Shown: positions 8,310 through 16,609 of the stretch, piece by piece | How the letters are laid out: each line of letters opens with the position of its first letter | How positions within the stretch are numbered: the stretch's first letter is position 1 | From: JACVRW01 sp963835705 | GTDB lineage: Bacteria; Actinomycetota; Thermoleophilia; Solirubrobacterales; Thermoleophilaceae | NCBI GenBank assembly: GCA_963835705.1 | Contig: CAWIGR010000011.1 | Location: forward strand, 115,214-179,213 | Direction: 5' to 3' | Length of the DNA stretch: 64,000 nucleotides | Translations under genes and position numbers: made by a program | The notes under the pieces: generated by a model | Seen by the model: the letters and a program-made list of their open reading frames with translations, nothing else | Databases searched by the model: none | Told to the model about the DNA's origin: nothing

Positions 8310-9253
8310 GCGTCCTGTCGTTCCGCGAGGGCGGCCCGGCGGACCTGCGGGCCACGTTCGAGCTCGGCGAGGCGGCCTGGGACGAGTCGCGCCGGCACCG
8401 CGGCCTCCTGCCGCCGGACCACCGGCGCGACCCTGAGGATCTGCAGGAGGCGTGGGAGCGCGAGCGCCCGCTGCTCGAGTTCATCGCAGCCCAGCCGGAC
8501 GGCTGCTACGTGATCTGCGAGGACGGCGACGAGATGGTGGGCTACGCGCGCGCGGCCCGCTTCGGCGCCATGGACGAGCTGACCGAGCTGTGGGTGGCGC
8601 CATCCCACGCCGGCCGCGGCGTCGGCCGGGCGCTGCTCGAGCGCTGCTGGCCCGAGTCGCCCACCCCCGAGCTCGGGCGGGTGGTGCTCGGACTCGGCCG
8701 GCCGGCGGACCTCAGCCTCTACACCGAGTTCGGGGTGATGCCGGTGACCGGGCACTGGCACATGCGCCACCGCGCCGACCGCTACATGGAGCGCCGCTCG
8801 CTCGAACTGGACGCCGCCGAGCCCGCCGTGCACGCGCTGACCCCGGAGCGAGCCGTGGCGGAGTGGAAGCGGCTCGAGCCGTCGGCGATCGGCCACGAGC
8901 GCCCCCGGCTGCACGAGTTCTTCGGCCGCACCCGCACGTGCCTGGCCATGATGGACAGCGAGCGCGGCGAGGCGGCGGCGCTCTGCTGGGTCAGCCCGGA
9001 CGGGGAGATCGGGCCGGCCGTGGGAGAGGAGGCCGAGCACCTGGTGCCGGTGGTGCTGGCGGCGCTCGACCGGGTGGCGAAGCAGCAGGAGCCGGAGACG
9101 TTCGGCGTCTTCTGCACCACCGACTCCTGGTGGCTGCTCGACCGCCTGCGGCGGCTCGGCTTCCAGGTCTGGTGGCCGAGCTGGGTGATGTGCTCGGTGC
9201 CGCTTCCGGGGCTCGACCGGTACCTGGCCACCAGGCCCCCGCGCTTGCTTTGA
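8306..9253 (+). CDS. GNAT-family N-acetyltransferase
   Basis: This is a 315-residue protein with an N-terminal GNAT fold: the acceptor-side strand DEMVGYARAARFG, the ELWVAPSHAGRGVGRALLE acetyl-CoA loop (about residues 95-112, with the R-G-x-G-R/A pattern) and a following helix. The C-terminal half (about 170-315) looks like a second, degenerate GNAT-like domain. The substrate is unknown. The ATG at 8306 lies in a 4-base overlap with ndh, and the frame open far upstream is an ndh shadow. The pairing with ndh is positional only. Confidence 0.8.
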   Translation: MSVLSFREGGPADLRATFELGEAAWDESRRHRGLLPPDHRRDPEDLQEAWERERPLLEFIAAQPDGCYVICEDGDEMVGYARAARFGAMDELTELWVAPSHAGRGVGRALLERCWPESPTPELGRVVLGLGRPADLSLYTEFGVMPVTGHWHMRHRADRYMERRSLELDAAEPAVHALTPERAVAEWKRLEPSAIGHERPRLHEFFGRTRTCLAMMDSERGEAAALCWVSPDGEIGPAVGEEAEHLVPVVLAALDRVAKQQEPETFGVFCTTDSWWLLDRLRRLGFQVWWPSWVMCSVPLPGLDRYLATRPPRLL

Positions 9254-9273
9254 CCCTCTGCCACACTTGGGGC

Positions 9274-9450
9274 ATGGGACAACTGGCCTCTGATGTCGGC
9301 CGCAAGCTCATCGCGATCGCGGTGCTCCTGGTGGCCGCCTACATCCTCTTCAAGATGGTGATCGGGGTCGTCGCGGCCGTTGCGTGGATCGTGGTGCTGG
9401 TGCTGGCGGTGATCGCCGCGATCTGGGCGTTCGGCGTGCTTCGCACCTAG
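9274..9450 (+). CDS. Tiny membrane protein (58 aa)
   Basis: A 58-residue protein that is almost entirely hydrophobic after a short polar start (MGQLASDVGRK). Two membrane helices are likely (about 11-28 and 33-52), joined by a short turn. It starts 20 bases after the GNAT gene and ends 5 bases before the next small membrane gene. Function unknown. Confidence 0.55.
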   Translation: MGQLASDVGRKLIAIAVLLVAAYILFKMVIGVVAAVAWIVVLVLAVIAAIWAFGVLRT

Positions 9451-9455
9451 CGCCC

Positions 9456-9734
9456 TTGGAGTTCGTCGTACTTGCCTTCTTCTGCGGCCTCTCGGCGGGG
9501 GTGATCGGCAAGCTCAAGGGCAGCTCGTTCTGGATCTGGTTCCTCGTGGGAGCGGCGCTCCCCCTGATCGGGACGCTGGCGGCCGTCCTCTACCGCAACG
9601 AGCGCGAGGAGCCCGTGCGCCGGTGCCCGGAGTGCAACAACGTCGTCCCGCTGCACGACCAGGTCTGCATGCGCTGCGGCCGTGACCTGGAGTGGCCTGA
9701 GGAGGCGGGCGCGGTCGTAAGCGAACCTTCATAG
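9456..9734 (+). CDS. Small membrane protein with zinc ribbon
   Basis: With a TTG start at 9456 this gene encodes 92 residues. The N-terminal half has two membrane helices (about 2-18 and 25-46) with a GKLKGSSFWIWFLVG turn. The C-terminal half carries two CxxC pairs, CPEC and CMRC, spaced like a rubredoxin-type zinc ribbon. An earlier in-frame ATG at 9384 overlaps the previous gene by 67 bases and would add non-hydrophobic sequence, so I prefer the TTG. Proteins of this layout are common in actinobacteria, but I know of no assigned function. Confidence 0.6.
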   Translation: MEFVVLAFFCGLSAGVIGKLKGSSFWIWFLVGAALPLIGTLAAVLYRNEREEPVRRCPECNNVVPLHDQVCMRCGRDLEWPEEAGAVVSEPS

Positions 9735-9778
9735 ACCACTCGGGGAAGGCGTAGCACTCGGATTCGCGGGGACTCAAG

Positions 9779-9825
9779 GGGTTCAACACGTTCCGGCGGA
9801 TATATCGCCGCAATGTGTTGGACCC
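9779..9825. repeat. 47-nt palindromic repeat, family P1, copy 1
   Basis: An imperfect palindrome with the layout 11-3-6-7-6-3-11. The outer arms are GGGTTCAACAC and GTGTTGGACCC, the inner arms are CCGGCG and CGCCGC, and the loop is GATATAT. Two further copies of identical length lie at 29148-29194 and 57967-58013, and changes in the outer arms keep the pairing. This copy sits 44 bases after the small zinc-ribbon gene and about 165 bases before ilvB. It may act as a terminator for the upstream transcript. Confidence 0.85.
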
Positions 9826-9932
9826 CCCTTCCTTGCCCGCAGGCTTCCGCCGCTGGTCGTGGTGTGCTGGAGGCGCCACGGCCGCGGCTGGCGCCGAGCG
9901 CCTGACCGCTCTGTAGCCCGAAAAACCGCTGT

Positions 9933-9982
9933 TACACTGGCCTTTCCTGGCCCGGCCAGCCTGGCCATCATCCGGAAAGGAG
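9933..9982 (+). promoter_or_regulatory. Candidate ilvB promoter and ribosome-binding site
   Basis: TACACT at 9933-9938 is a fair -10 box, although no good -35 is visible 17 bases upstream. CTGGCC and GGCCAG in the following leader can form a small hairpin (about 9937-9959). AAAGGAG at 9976-9982 is a strong ribosome-binding site. It is only one base from the ATG at 9984 but ten bases from the ATG at 9993, which decides the ilvB start. I found no leader peptide rich in Ile, Val or Leu codons here. Confidence 0.45.
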
Positions 9983-9992
9983 CATGCTCGTC

Positions 9993-11669
9993 ATGCGCGC
10001 CGTTGACGCCATCATGGAATGCCTCAAAGCCGAGGGCGTCGAGCACGTATTCGGGATCCCTGGCGGCGCCAATCTCCCCACCTACGACGCCCTCTACGAC
10101 GCCGGCATCCGCCACGTGCAGTGCCGGCACGAGCAGGGCGCGGGCCACGCGGCCGAGGGCTACGCCAAGGCCTCCGGCCGGGTCGGCGTGACGCTCGCCA
10201 CGAGCGGCCCCGGCGCCACGAACCTGGTCACCTGCATCGCGGACGCCGTGATGGACAGCGTGCCCACCGTGTTCCTCACGGGACAGGTGCGGACCGAGCT
10301 GATCGGCACGGACGGCTTCCAGGAGGCAGACATCTCCGGCATCACGATGCCGATCGTCAAGCACTCGATCCTGATCCAGGACCCGCGCGACATCCCGAAG
10401 GCGATCCACGAGGCGTTCCACGTGGCCTCCACGGGCCGCCCCGGGCCGGTGCTGGTGGACGTGCCCCAGGACCTGTCGCGCGCCGACATCCCCTACGAGC
10501 CGGTCACCAAGGTGAACCTTCCGGGCTACCAGCCCACCACGGAGGGGAACGCCAAGCAGGTCAGGCTCGCGGCCAAGGCGCTCGCCAACTCGCGCCGCCC
10601 GGTGATCTACGGCGGCGGTGGGATCGTCAACGCCGAGGCCGCGCACGAGTTCCGCGACCTGTGCCTGTCGGACAAGCTGCCGGTGACCTGCACGCTCATG
10701 GGCCTGGGCGCGTTCCCGGCCGACCACGAGCAGTGGCTAGGGATGCTCGGCATGCACGGCACCCGCACGGCCAACTACGCGATGGACGAGGCGGACCTGA
10801 TCGTGGCGGTGGGCGCCCGCTTCGACGACCGCGTGACGGGCAAGCTGTCCGAGTTCGCGCCGCGGGCGAAGTTCATCCACATCGACATCGACCCGGCGGA
10901 GATCTCGAAGAACGTGCCCGCCCACATCCCGATCGTGGGCGACGCCGCCAACATCCTGCCCAAGCTCACGGCCGAGTACCGCGCGCTGGAGACGGACCCG
11001 GGGCGGCTGGAGGGCTGGTGGCAGCGCATCCGCGGCTGGCAGGAGAAGCACCCGCTGCGCTACGACGAGAGCGCCGACTCGGAGATCAAGCCGCAGTTCA
11101 TGGTCGAGGCCATGTTCGAGGCCACCGGCGGCGACGCCATCGTCACCTCCGACGTGGGCCAGCACCAGATGTGGGCCGCGCAGTACTACGGCTTTACGCG
11201 CCCGCGCCAGTGGATCAACTCGGGCGGCCTCGGCACGATGGGCTTCGGGCTGCCCTCGGCGATGGGGGCGAAGGTCGCCTGCCCCGACCAGGACGTGGTC
11301 TGCCTCGCCGGCGACGGCTCGCTGATCATGAACGTGCAGGAGCTCGCCACCTGCGTGACCGAGCAGGTGCCGGTGAAGGTGTTCCTGATGAACAACGGCT
11401 ACCTCGGCATGGTGCGCCAGTGGCAGGAGCTGTTCTGGGACAAGCGCTACTCGTCGGTCGAGATGGGGGCGAGCCCGGACTGGGTCAAGCTGGCCGAGGC
11501 CTTCGGCGCCAAGGGCATGCTGGTGAGCGACAAGGGCGAGCTGAAGGACGCCTTCCGCGAGGCGCTCGCCGAGGACGGCCCGGTGCTCGTGGACGTGCGC
11601 GTGACCAAGGAGGAGAACTGCTACCCGATGATCCCCGCAGGGCAGCCCGCGCGGGACATGGTGGGCTGA
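9993..11669 (+). CDS. ilvB: Acetolactate synthase, catalytic subunit
   Basis: This thiamine-diphosphate enzyme condenses two pyruvates to acetolactate (valine/leucine branch), or pyruvate with 2-oxobutyrate (isoleucine branch). With the start at 9993 it has 558 residues. It shows the catalytic Glu47 in CRHEQGAGHAAEGYAKASGR, the FAD-domain segment VGARFDDRVTGK and the ThDP/Mg motif GDGSLIMN...MNNGYLGMV. The upstream in-frame ATG at 9984 lacks ribosome-binding-site spacing. ilvN follows after 3 bases and supplies the regulatory subunit. ilvC lies about 19 kb away, unlike the usual ilvBNC operon. Confidence 0.96.
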   Translation: MRAVDAIMECLKAEGVEHVFGIPGGANLPTYDALYDAGIRHVQCRHEQGAGHAAEGYAKASGRVGVTLATSGPGATNLVTCIADAVMDSVPTVFLTGQVRTELIGTDGFQEADISGITMPIVKHSILIQDPRDIPKAIHEAFHVASTGRPGPVLVDVPQDLSRADIPYEPVTKVNLPGYQPTTEGNAKQVRLAAKALANSRRPVIYGGGGIVNAEAAHEFRDLCLSDKLPVTCTLMGLGAFPADHEQWLGMLGMHGTRTANYAMDEADLIVAVGARFDDRVTGKLSEFAPRAKFIHIDIDPAEISKNVPAHIPIVGDAANILPKLTAEYRALETDPGRLEGWWQRIRGWQEKHPLRYDESADSEIKPQFMVEAMFEATGGDAIVTSDVGQHQMWAAQYYGFTRPRQWINSGGLGTMGFGLPSAMGAKVACPDQDVVCLAGDGSLIMNVQELATCVTEQVPVKVFLMNNGYLGMVRQWQELFWDKRYSSVEMGASPDWVKLAEAFGAKGMLVSDKGELKDAFREALAEDGPVLVDVRVTKEENCYPMIPAGQPARDMVG

Positions 11670-11672
11670 GGC

Positions 11673-12233
11673 ATGGGTGAGCCGGGCACCAAGGAGGTCC
11701 TGCGGCTCGAGGACCTGGAGGCGAGCGGCGGGATCCGCACCGGCCGCAAGCACGTCCTGTCGATCCTCGTGGAGAACAAGCCAGGCGTGCTTGCCCGCAT
11801 AGCGGGCCTGTTCGCCCGGCGCGGCTTCAACATCGACTCGCTGGCGGTGGGGGCGACCGACGACACCTCGATCTCCCGCATCACGCTGACGGTGGACGGC
11901 GCCGCACACCCGATCGACCAGGTCACGAAGCAGCTGCACAAGCTGGTGCACGTGATCAAGATCCGCGACCTGGAGCCGGCGGAGACGGTGGCCCGGGAGC
12001 TGGCCCTGTTCAAGGTCTCGTGCCAGGACGGCGACTCGCGCGCGCAGGTCATGCAGTTCATCGACATCTTCCGCGGAAAGACGGTGGACGTATCGAAGCG
12101 CTCCGTGACCGTCGAGGTGACAGGCAACGACGACAAGATCGAGGCCTTCGAGCAGATGGTGCGCCCGTTCGGGTTGATCGAGATGGTCAGGACGGGCGAG
12201 ATCGCGGTGTCACGGGGGCGCGGCGCGACGTAG
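11673..12233 (+). CDS. ilvN: Acetolactate synthase, small regulatory subunit
   Basis: IlvN binds IlvB, raises its activity and confers valine feedback inhibition through an ACT domain. Of 186 residues, about 25-100 form the ACT domain, visible as HVLSILVENKPGVLARIAGLF followed by RRGFNIDSLAVG. The C-terminal domain contains SKRSVTVEVTGNDDKIEAF. A hydrophilic N-terminal extension of about 24 residues is longer than in E. coli IlvH. The gene starts 3 bases after ilvB and ends 9 bases before a 47-nt palindrome that may terminate the operon. Confidence 0.95.
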   Translation: MGEPGTKEVLRLEDLEASGGIRTGRKHVLSILVENKPGVLARIAGLFARRGFNIDSLAVGATDDTSISRITLTVDGAAHPIDQVTKQLHKLVHVIKIRDLEPAETVARELALFKVSCQDGDSRAQVMQFIDIFRGKTVDVSKRSVTVEVTGNDDKIEAFEQMVRPFGLIEMVRTGEIAVSRGRGAT

Positions 12234-12242
12234 CAGGCTCAG

Positions 12243-12289
12243 GGGTGGGTAGTTTCAGTACCGCATACGAGCACTAGAACTACCCACCC
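12243..12289. repeat. 47-nt palindromic repeat, family P2, copy 1
   Basis: The arms GGGTGGGTAGTT (12243-12254) and AACTACCCACCC (12278-12289) are perfect inverted repeats around a 23-base middle that contains CCGCATA. A second copy of exactly the same length is at 29749-29795, with the same arms and CCGCATA at the same offset. Placed 9 bases after ilvN and followed by GATTTTC, it could serve as a terminator. Length and GGGT...ACCC ends match family P1, although the arm sequences differ. Confidence 0.85.
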
Positions 12290-12398
12290 ACCTGATTTTC
12301 ACCTGACAGGAGCGGCGCTCGAGCGGCTGCGCTCCCGTGTCACGGCTGCCCTCGAACGGGCGCGCCGACAGCGCGCACGGGCGCTGGCCGCGGTCACC

Positions 12399-13706
12399 GT
12401 GCCGGTCGACCCCGGGCTCGACCTCTCTGCTGCCGTTCTCGCGGCCTGCAGAGCCGACGACCGCTGGTTCTGCTTCGAGCAACCGGACCGCGACGGCTTC
12501 GTCCTCGCCGGCCTCGGGCAGGCGGCGCTGCTCGAAGCGCGCGGGCCCGACCGGTTCAGCGAGGTGGCCGCCGCGGCGCGTGCACTCGGGCGCGGAGCGC
12601 TGACGGACGGCCTGGATGGCGCGCCCATGGGGTCAGGCCCCGTCTTCGTGGGCGGGTTCGCCTTCGCCGAGAACGGCGGCGCCTCGCCGGAATGGTCGCC
12701 GCTCACGCCCGCCGCGCTCGTGCTGCCCGAGGTCTCCCTCGCCCGCCATCGCGGAGAGGCGCGCATGACGGTCACGGTCGCGGTCGACGGAGACGAGTCG
12801 CTCGAGGCGCTGCTCGACCGCGTCGACGGGCGCCTGGCCGCCCTCGCTCCCGCGGCCATGCCCCTGCTGGACCCCGACCCGGTCGAGCGGGCACGAGTGG
12901 TCAGCGCGGCGCCACCCGCCCATTACGAGCAGGCCGTCGAGCGCGCGGTCGAGCGCATCCGCTCCGGTGCGCTGGAGAAGGTCGTGCTCGCGCGGGAGGT
13001 CCGCGTGCACGCCGCTCGCGACCACGATGCCGGCGCCGTGCTCGGTGCGCTCCGCCAGGTCTTCCCGGCCTGCTTCTGCTGGTGCGTCGGCACGCCGGAG
13101 CTCGCTTTCGTGGGGGCCAGCCCGGAGCTGCTGGTACGCCGCGACGGCGCGCGCGCCCAGAGCGTCGCGCTCGCCGGCACCACCCGCCGGAGCGCCGATC
13201 CGGCCGTGGACGACCACCTCGGCGAACAGTTGGCGCGCAACCCCAAGGAGCGCGAGGAGCAGGCCATCGTGGCGCGCCGCATCGAGCGCACGCTCGAGCC
13301 CGTGAGCGTCTGGGTGGCCGTGGCAGACCAGCCGGTGCTGGTGAAGGTCCACAACGTCCAGCACCTGGCCACGCCGATCCGGGCCCAGCTGGCGGACCCC
13401 GTGCCGGCGGTGGAGCTGGCCGGACGCCTGATGCCGACACCCGCCGTGGGGGGAGAGCCGCGCGAGGCAGCCATGCCCCTGATCCCAGCGCTAGAGGGGC
13501 TCGACCGGGGCTGGTACGCGGGCGCCGTGGGGTGGACCGACCTCGCGGAGGACGGGGAGTTCTGCGTCGCCCTCCGCTGCGCCCTGCTGCGGGGCCCGCT
13601 CGCCCACCTGTATGCCGGCTGCGGGATCGTGCGCGATTCGGTGCCCGCCGAGGAGCTGGCCGAGACGGAGGTAAAGCTCCAGGCGCTGCTGCCATTACTG
13701 GCTTGA
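12399..13706 (+). CDS. menF: Isochorismate synthase
   Basis: Converts chorismate to isochorismate, the committed step of menaquinone synthesis. The chorismate-binding fold is clear: EKVVLAREVRV holds the expected general-base lysine, followed by GASPELLVRRDG, SVALAGTTRRS and the C-terminal CGIVRDSVPAEELAETEVKL. The GTG at 12399 gives 435 residues. The bases from 12303 to 12398 in the same frame read like a further helix (LERLRSRVTAALERAR) but offer no normal start codon, so the true N-terminus may lie upstream. A siderophore or salicylate role is possible, but the men genes at 23-31 kb favour menaquinone. Confidence 0.93.
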   Translation: MPVDPGLDLSAAVLAACRADDRWFCFEQPDRDGFVLAGLGQAALLEARGPDRFSEVAAAARALGRGALTDGLDGAPMGSGPVFVGGFAFAENGGASPEWSPLTPAALVLPEVSLARHRGEARMTVTVAVDGDESLEALLDRVDGRLAALAPAAMPLLDPDPVERARVVSAAPPAHYEQAVERAVERIRSGALEKVVLAREVRVHAARDHDAGAVLGALRQVFPACFCWCVGTPELAFVGASPELLVRRDGARAQSVALAGTTRRSADPAVDDHLGEQLARNPKEREEQAIVARRIERTLEPVSVWVAVADQPVLVKVHNVQHLATPIRAQLADPVPAVELAGRLMPTPAVGGEPREAAMPLIPALEGLDRGWYAGAVGWTDLAEDGEFCVALRCALLRGPLAHLYAGCGIVRDSVPAEELAETEVKLQALLPLLA

Positions 13707-13786
13707 GCGGCGGTATCCAGGGGGGTAAAGGATTCTCGTGAGTAGCGCGGGAGGTGGCTGGGCCGCGCCAGAATGGCAATCCGTAG

Positions 13787-15106
13787 ATGGCGGGGCGGGT
13801 CGTCGCGGTCGGGGTGGTCTTGGTCGCGGTGGCGGTGGTCGCGTGGCTTCTGTTCGCGGGCGACGGCGGCTATCGCGTCACGGCCCAGTTCGTCAACGCC
13901 GGCCAGCTGGTCAACGGGAACGAGGTCCGAGTGGCCGGCAACGCCGTGGGCAGCGTCGAGGAGATCGACGTCGGCCAGAACGGCCAGGCCGAGGTCAGCT
14001 TCACGGTCGACGGGGACTACGCGCCCCTGCGCCGCGGGACCAGGGCCATCGTCAAGCAGACCTCGCTGTCGGGGATCGCGAACCGCTACATCGACCTCCA
14101 CCTCGGTCCCGACGGGGGCGAGGAGATCGAGGACGGCGGGCAGATCGACGCCGACCAGACCGAGACCGCCATCGAGATCGACCAGGTCTTCGCGCTCTTC
14201 GACGAGGAGACGCGCGGCGCGCTGCAGGACTTCGTCAAGGGACAGGCCGACACGCTGCGCGGTCGCGGCCCGGAGCTGCGACGCGGGATCCACTACCTGA
14301 ATCCCGCCCTCTCGACCGGCAGCCGCCTGTTCGAGGAGCTGACCGAGGACGAGGCGCTGCTCGAGAGGTTCCTCGTCGACTCGGCCGCGCTCGTCAACAC
14401 GCTCGCGAGCCGCCGCGACGACCTCGCCGGGGTCGTCTCGAACCTCAACTCCACCTTCGGCGCGCTCGGCAGCCAGCAGGACGCCCTCGCAGAGTCGATC
14501 GAGCGGCTGCCGCCGTTCATGCGCCGCGCCAACACGACCTTCGTGAACCTGCGCTCGGCGCTCGACGACGTGGACCCGCTGGTCGACGCATCCAAGCCCG
14601 TCGCGCGGCGGCTCGAGCCTTTCCTCGAGCAGGCGCGGTTCTTCGCCCGCGACGCCGAGCCCACCTTCCGCGACCTCTCGCGCACGATCCGCCGGCCCGG
14701 CAGCCCCAACGACCTGGTCGAGCTGCTCAGGAGCTTCCCGCCGCTGACGCGGGTGGCGATGGACACGCGCTCGATCAACGGCGCCCCCCGGCGCGGCGCC
14801 TTCCCGGAGACCGCCGACGCCCTGCAGGCTGCTGCACCGACGCTCGCCTTCAGCCGGCCCTACACGCCGGACTTCGTGGGCTGGCTCGACGACTTCTCCA
14901 CCACCGGCGCGTACGACGCGCTGGGCGGCTTCTCGCGCGCCTGGATCAACTTCTCCGAGATCCTCTACGGCGCCGGGCCGAAGACCGGGCAGTTCCGGCG
15001 CTGCCCGGGCGCCAACGAGTTGCCGGCCTCGGACGGCACCAATGTCTTCTCGGCGGGCCAGGCGGCCGCGCTCGACTGCGATCCCGGCCAGAGGTCGGTC
15101 GGGCCC
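13787..15106 (+). CDS. MCE-family protein 1 (fused in frame to the next)
   Basis: MCE proteins are exported lipid-binding components of ABC-type lipid transporters. Here an N-terminal membrane anchor (about residues 2-22) precedes the MCE domain: YRVTAQFVNAGQLVNGNEVR, VAGNAVGSVEEID and the L-x-G-I-A-N-R-Y-I-D strand. A long helical region of about 300 residues follows, as in mycobacterial MceA-F. No stop separates this unit from the second MCE protein that begins at GTG 15107, so the raw frame runs 13787-16609 (940 residues). A single-base indel near 15,080-15,106 removing a stop in a GTGA overlap is the likely cause. First of six mce genes. Confidence 0.85.
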
Positions 15107-16609
15107 GTGAGGCGCGCGGTCGTGATCATCGCGGTGCTGGCCGTGTGCGGCGCGGCGCTGGCACTCGGCGCATCGGAGGACGAGGGGTCGAAGGGGAAGA
15201 CCTACGAGATCGTCTTCGACAACGCCTTCGGGCTGACCGAGGGCGGGGACTTCAAGATCGCCGGCGTCCGCGCCGGCAGCACGAGCAGCTTCAAGATCAC
15301 GGGCCAGGAGCGTCCGCTGGCCGTGGTGAAGGCGGAGGTGACCCAGCCCGGCTTCGCCGACCTGCGCGAGGACGCCCGCTGCGAGATCCGCCCGCAGTCG
15401 CTCATCGGCGAGTACTTCGTGGACTGCCAGCCGGGCGCCTCGGAGCGCAAGCTCCCCGACGGCGGGCGCGTGCCCGTCGAGCAGACCACCTCCACGATCC
15501 CGATCGACCTCGTCAACAGCATCGTGAGGCGCCCCTACCGCGAGCGCCTGCGCCTGATCGTGGGCGAGCTCGGCACCGGGCTGGCCGGGCGCCCGGAGGA
15601 CCTCAGCGAGGCGCTGCGCCGGGCGCATCCGGGTCTGCGCGAGACCAGCGAGACGCTCCAGATCCTCGGCCGCCAGACCGACACGATCGAGACGTTCATC
15701 GCCGACGCCGACCGCGTGATCGGCGAGCTCGAGGCGCGCAAGGAGGACGTCAGCCGCTTCGTGCGCGAGGCCGGCCGCACCGCGGAGATCTCGGCGTCGC
15801 GCCGCACGGAGCTGGCGGAGACGTTCCGACGCCTGCCCGCGTTCCTTACCGAGCTCGAGCCGTACATGGGGCAGCTCGCCGACCTGACGAACGCCCAGAC
15901 ACCGCTCCTGCGCGACCTGCAGGCCGCCTCGGGCGAGCTCGACACCTTCCTCACCCGCCTCCGCCCGTTCGCCGAGGCCGGGACGCCCGCGCTGGAGGCG
16001 CTGGGCGATGCCTCGGTGGTGGGACGCCGGGCCGTGATCGCGAGCCAGGAGGAGATTCGCGAGCTGCGGCGCCTCGCTCGCGACTTCCCGGGCCTGGCCA
16101 AGCCGCTCCGCCAGCTGCTCCAGACGATCGACGACCGCTCGCGCGCGGTCGAGCCGGACCCGCGCGCAGCCGCCACCGACCCGCCCCCCGGAGACAAGAC
16201 GCACATCTCCGGCGGGCGCGCCGGCTTCACCGGCATGGAGGCGATCTGGAACTACTTCTACTGGCAGACGCTCACCACGAACGCCCTCGACGACGTGGGC
16301 AAGGTGCTGCGCCTGAGCGTGATCGTCAACGAGTGCACGCCCTACCTCACCAACCCGAGCGACGACGAGCTCGAGGCCTGCAACCAGTTCCTCGGCCCGA
16401 ACCAGCCGGGTGTGACGACGCCCGACCCGACTGAGGGCGCCACTCCCGCCGCTGCCTCGGCCGCCTCCGCACCGCCCGCCGCCGCCTCGACCGCCAGGGC
16501 GCCCGCTCCCGCCCCGCGCCCGGCCGCCCCGAGCCGGCCCGCCCCGACCACCGAGCCCGCCGGCACCGGCGCCACCGACGGCCTCCTCGACTACCTGCTC
16601 AGCGAATGA
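15107..16609 (+). CDS. MCE-family protein 2
   Basis: Starting at GTG 15107, this protein of about 500 residues has its own N-terminal membrane segment (VVIIAVLAVCGAALALGA) followed by the MCE core KTYEIVFDNAFGLTEGGDFK and IAGVRAGSTSS. A helical tail contains repeated Leu/Arg heptads, and the C-terminus (about 440-490) is Ala/Pro-rich and low-complexity. If it were truly fused to MCE protein 1, this second membrane helix would put its MCE domain on the wrong side of the membrane, so separate translation is more likely. It overlaps the next gene by 4 bases (ATGA). Confidence 0.85.
   Translation: MRRAVVIIAVLAVCGAALALGASEDEGSKGKTYEIVFDNAFGLTEGGDFKIAGVRAGSTSSFKITGQERPLAVVKAEVTQPGFADLREDARCEIRPQSLIGEYFVDCQPGASERKLPDGGRVPVEQTTSTIPIDLVNSIVRRPYRERLRLIVGELGTGLAGRPEDLSEALRRAHPGLRETSETLQILGRQTDTIETFIADADRVIGELEARKEDVSRFVREAGRTAEISASRRTELAETFRRLPAFLTELEPYMGQLADLTNAQTPLLRDLQAASGELDTFLTRLRPFAEAGTPALEALGDASVVGRRAVIASQEEIRELRRLARDFPGLAKPLRQLLQTIDDRSRAVEPDPRAAATDPPPGDKTHISGGRAGFTGMEAIWNYFYWQTLTTNALDDVGKVLRLSVIVNECTPYLTNPSDDELEACNQFLGPNQPGVTTPDPTEGATPAAASAASAPPAAASTARAPAPAPRPAAPSRPAPTTEPAGTGATDGLLDYLLSE

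Noticed and set aside
9735..9992. Branched-chain leader peptide before ilvB
   Set aside because: The short frames there (for example from GTG 9859) have no run of Ile, Val or Leu codons and no stop before ilvB.
12923..16204. A 1093-codon minus-strand open frame over menF and the first mce genes
   Set aside because: It is antisense to genes with clear family motifs, is mostly Arg/Ala/Gly, shows no domain, and is explained by the GC-rich third codon positions of the real genes.
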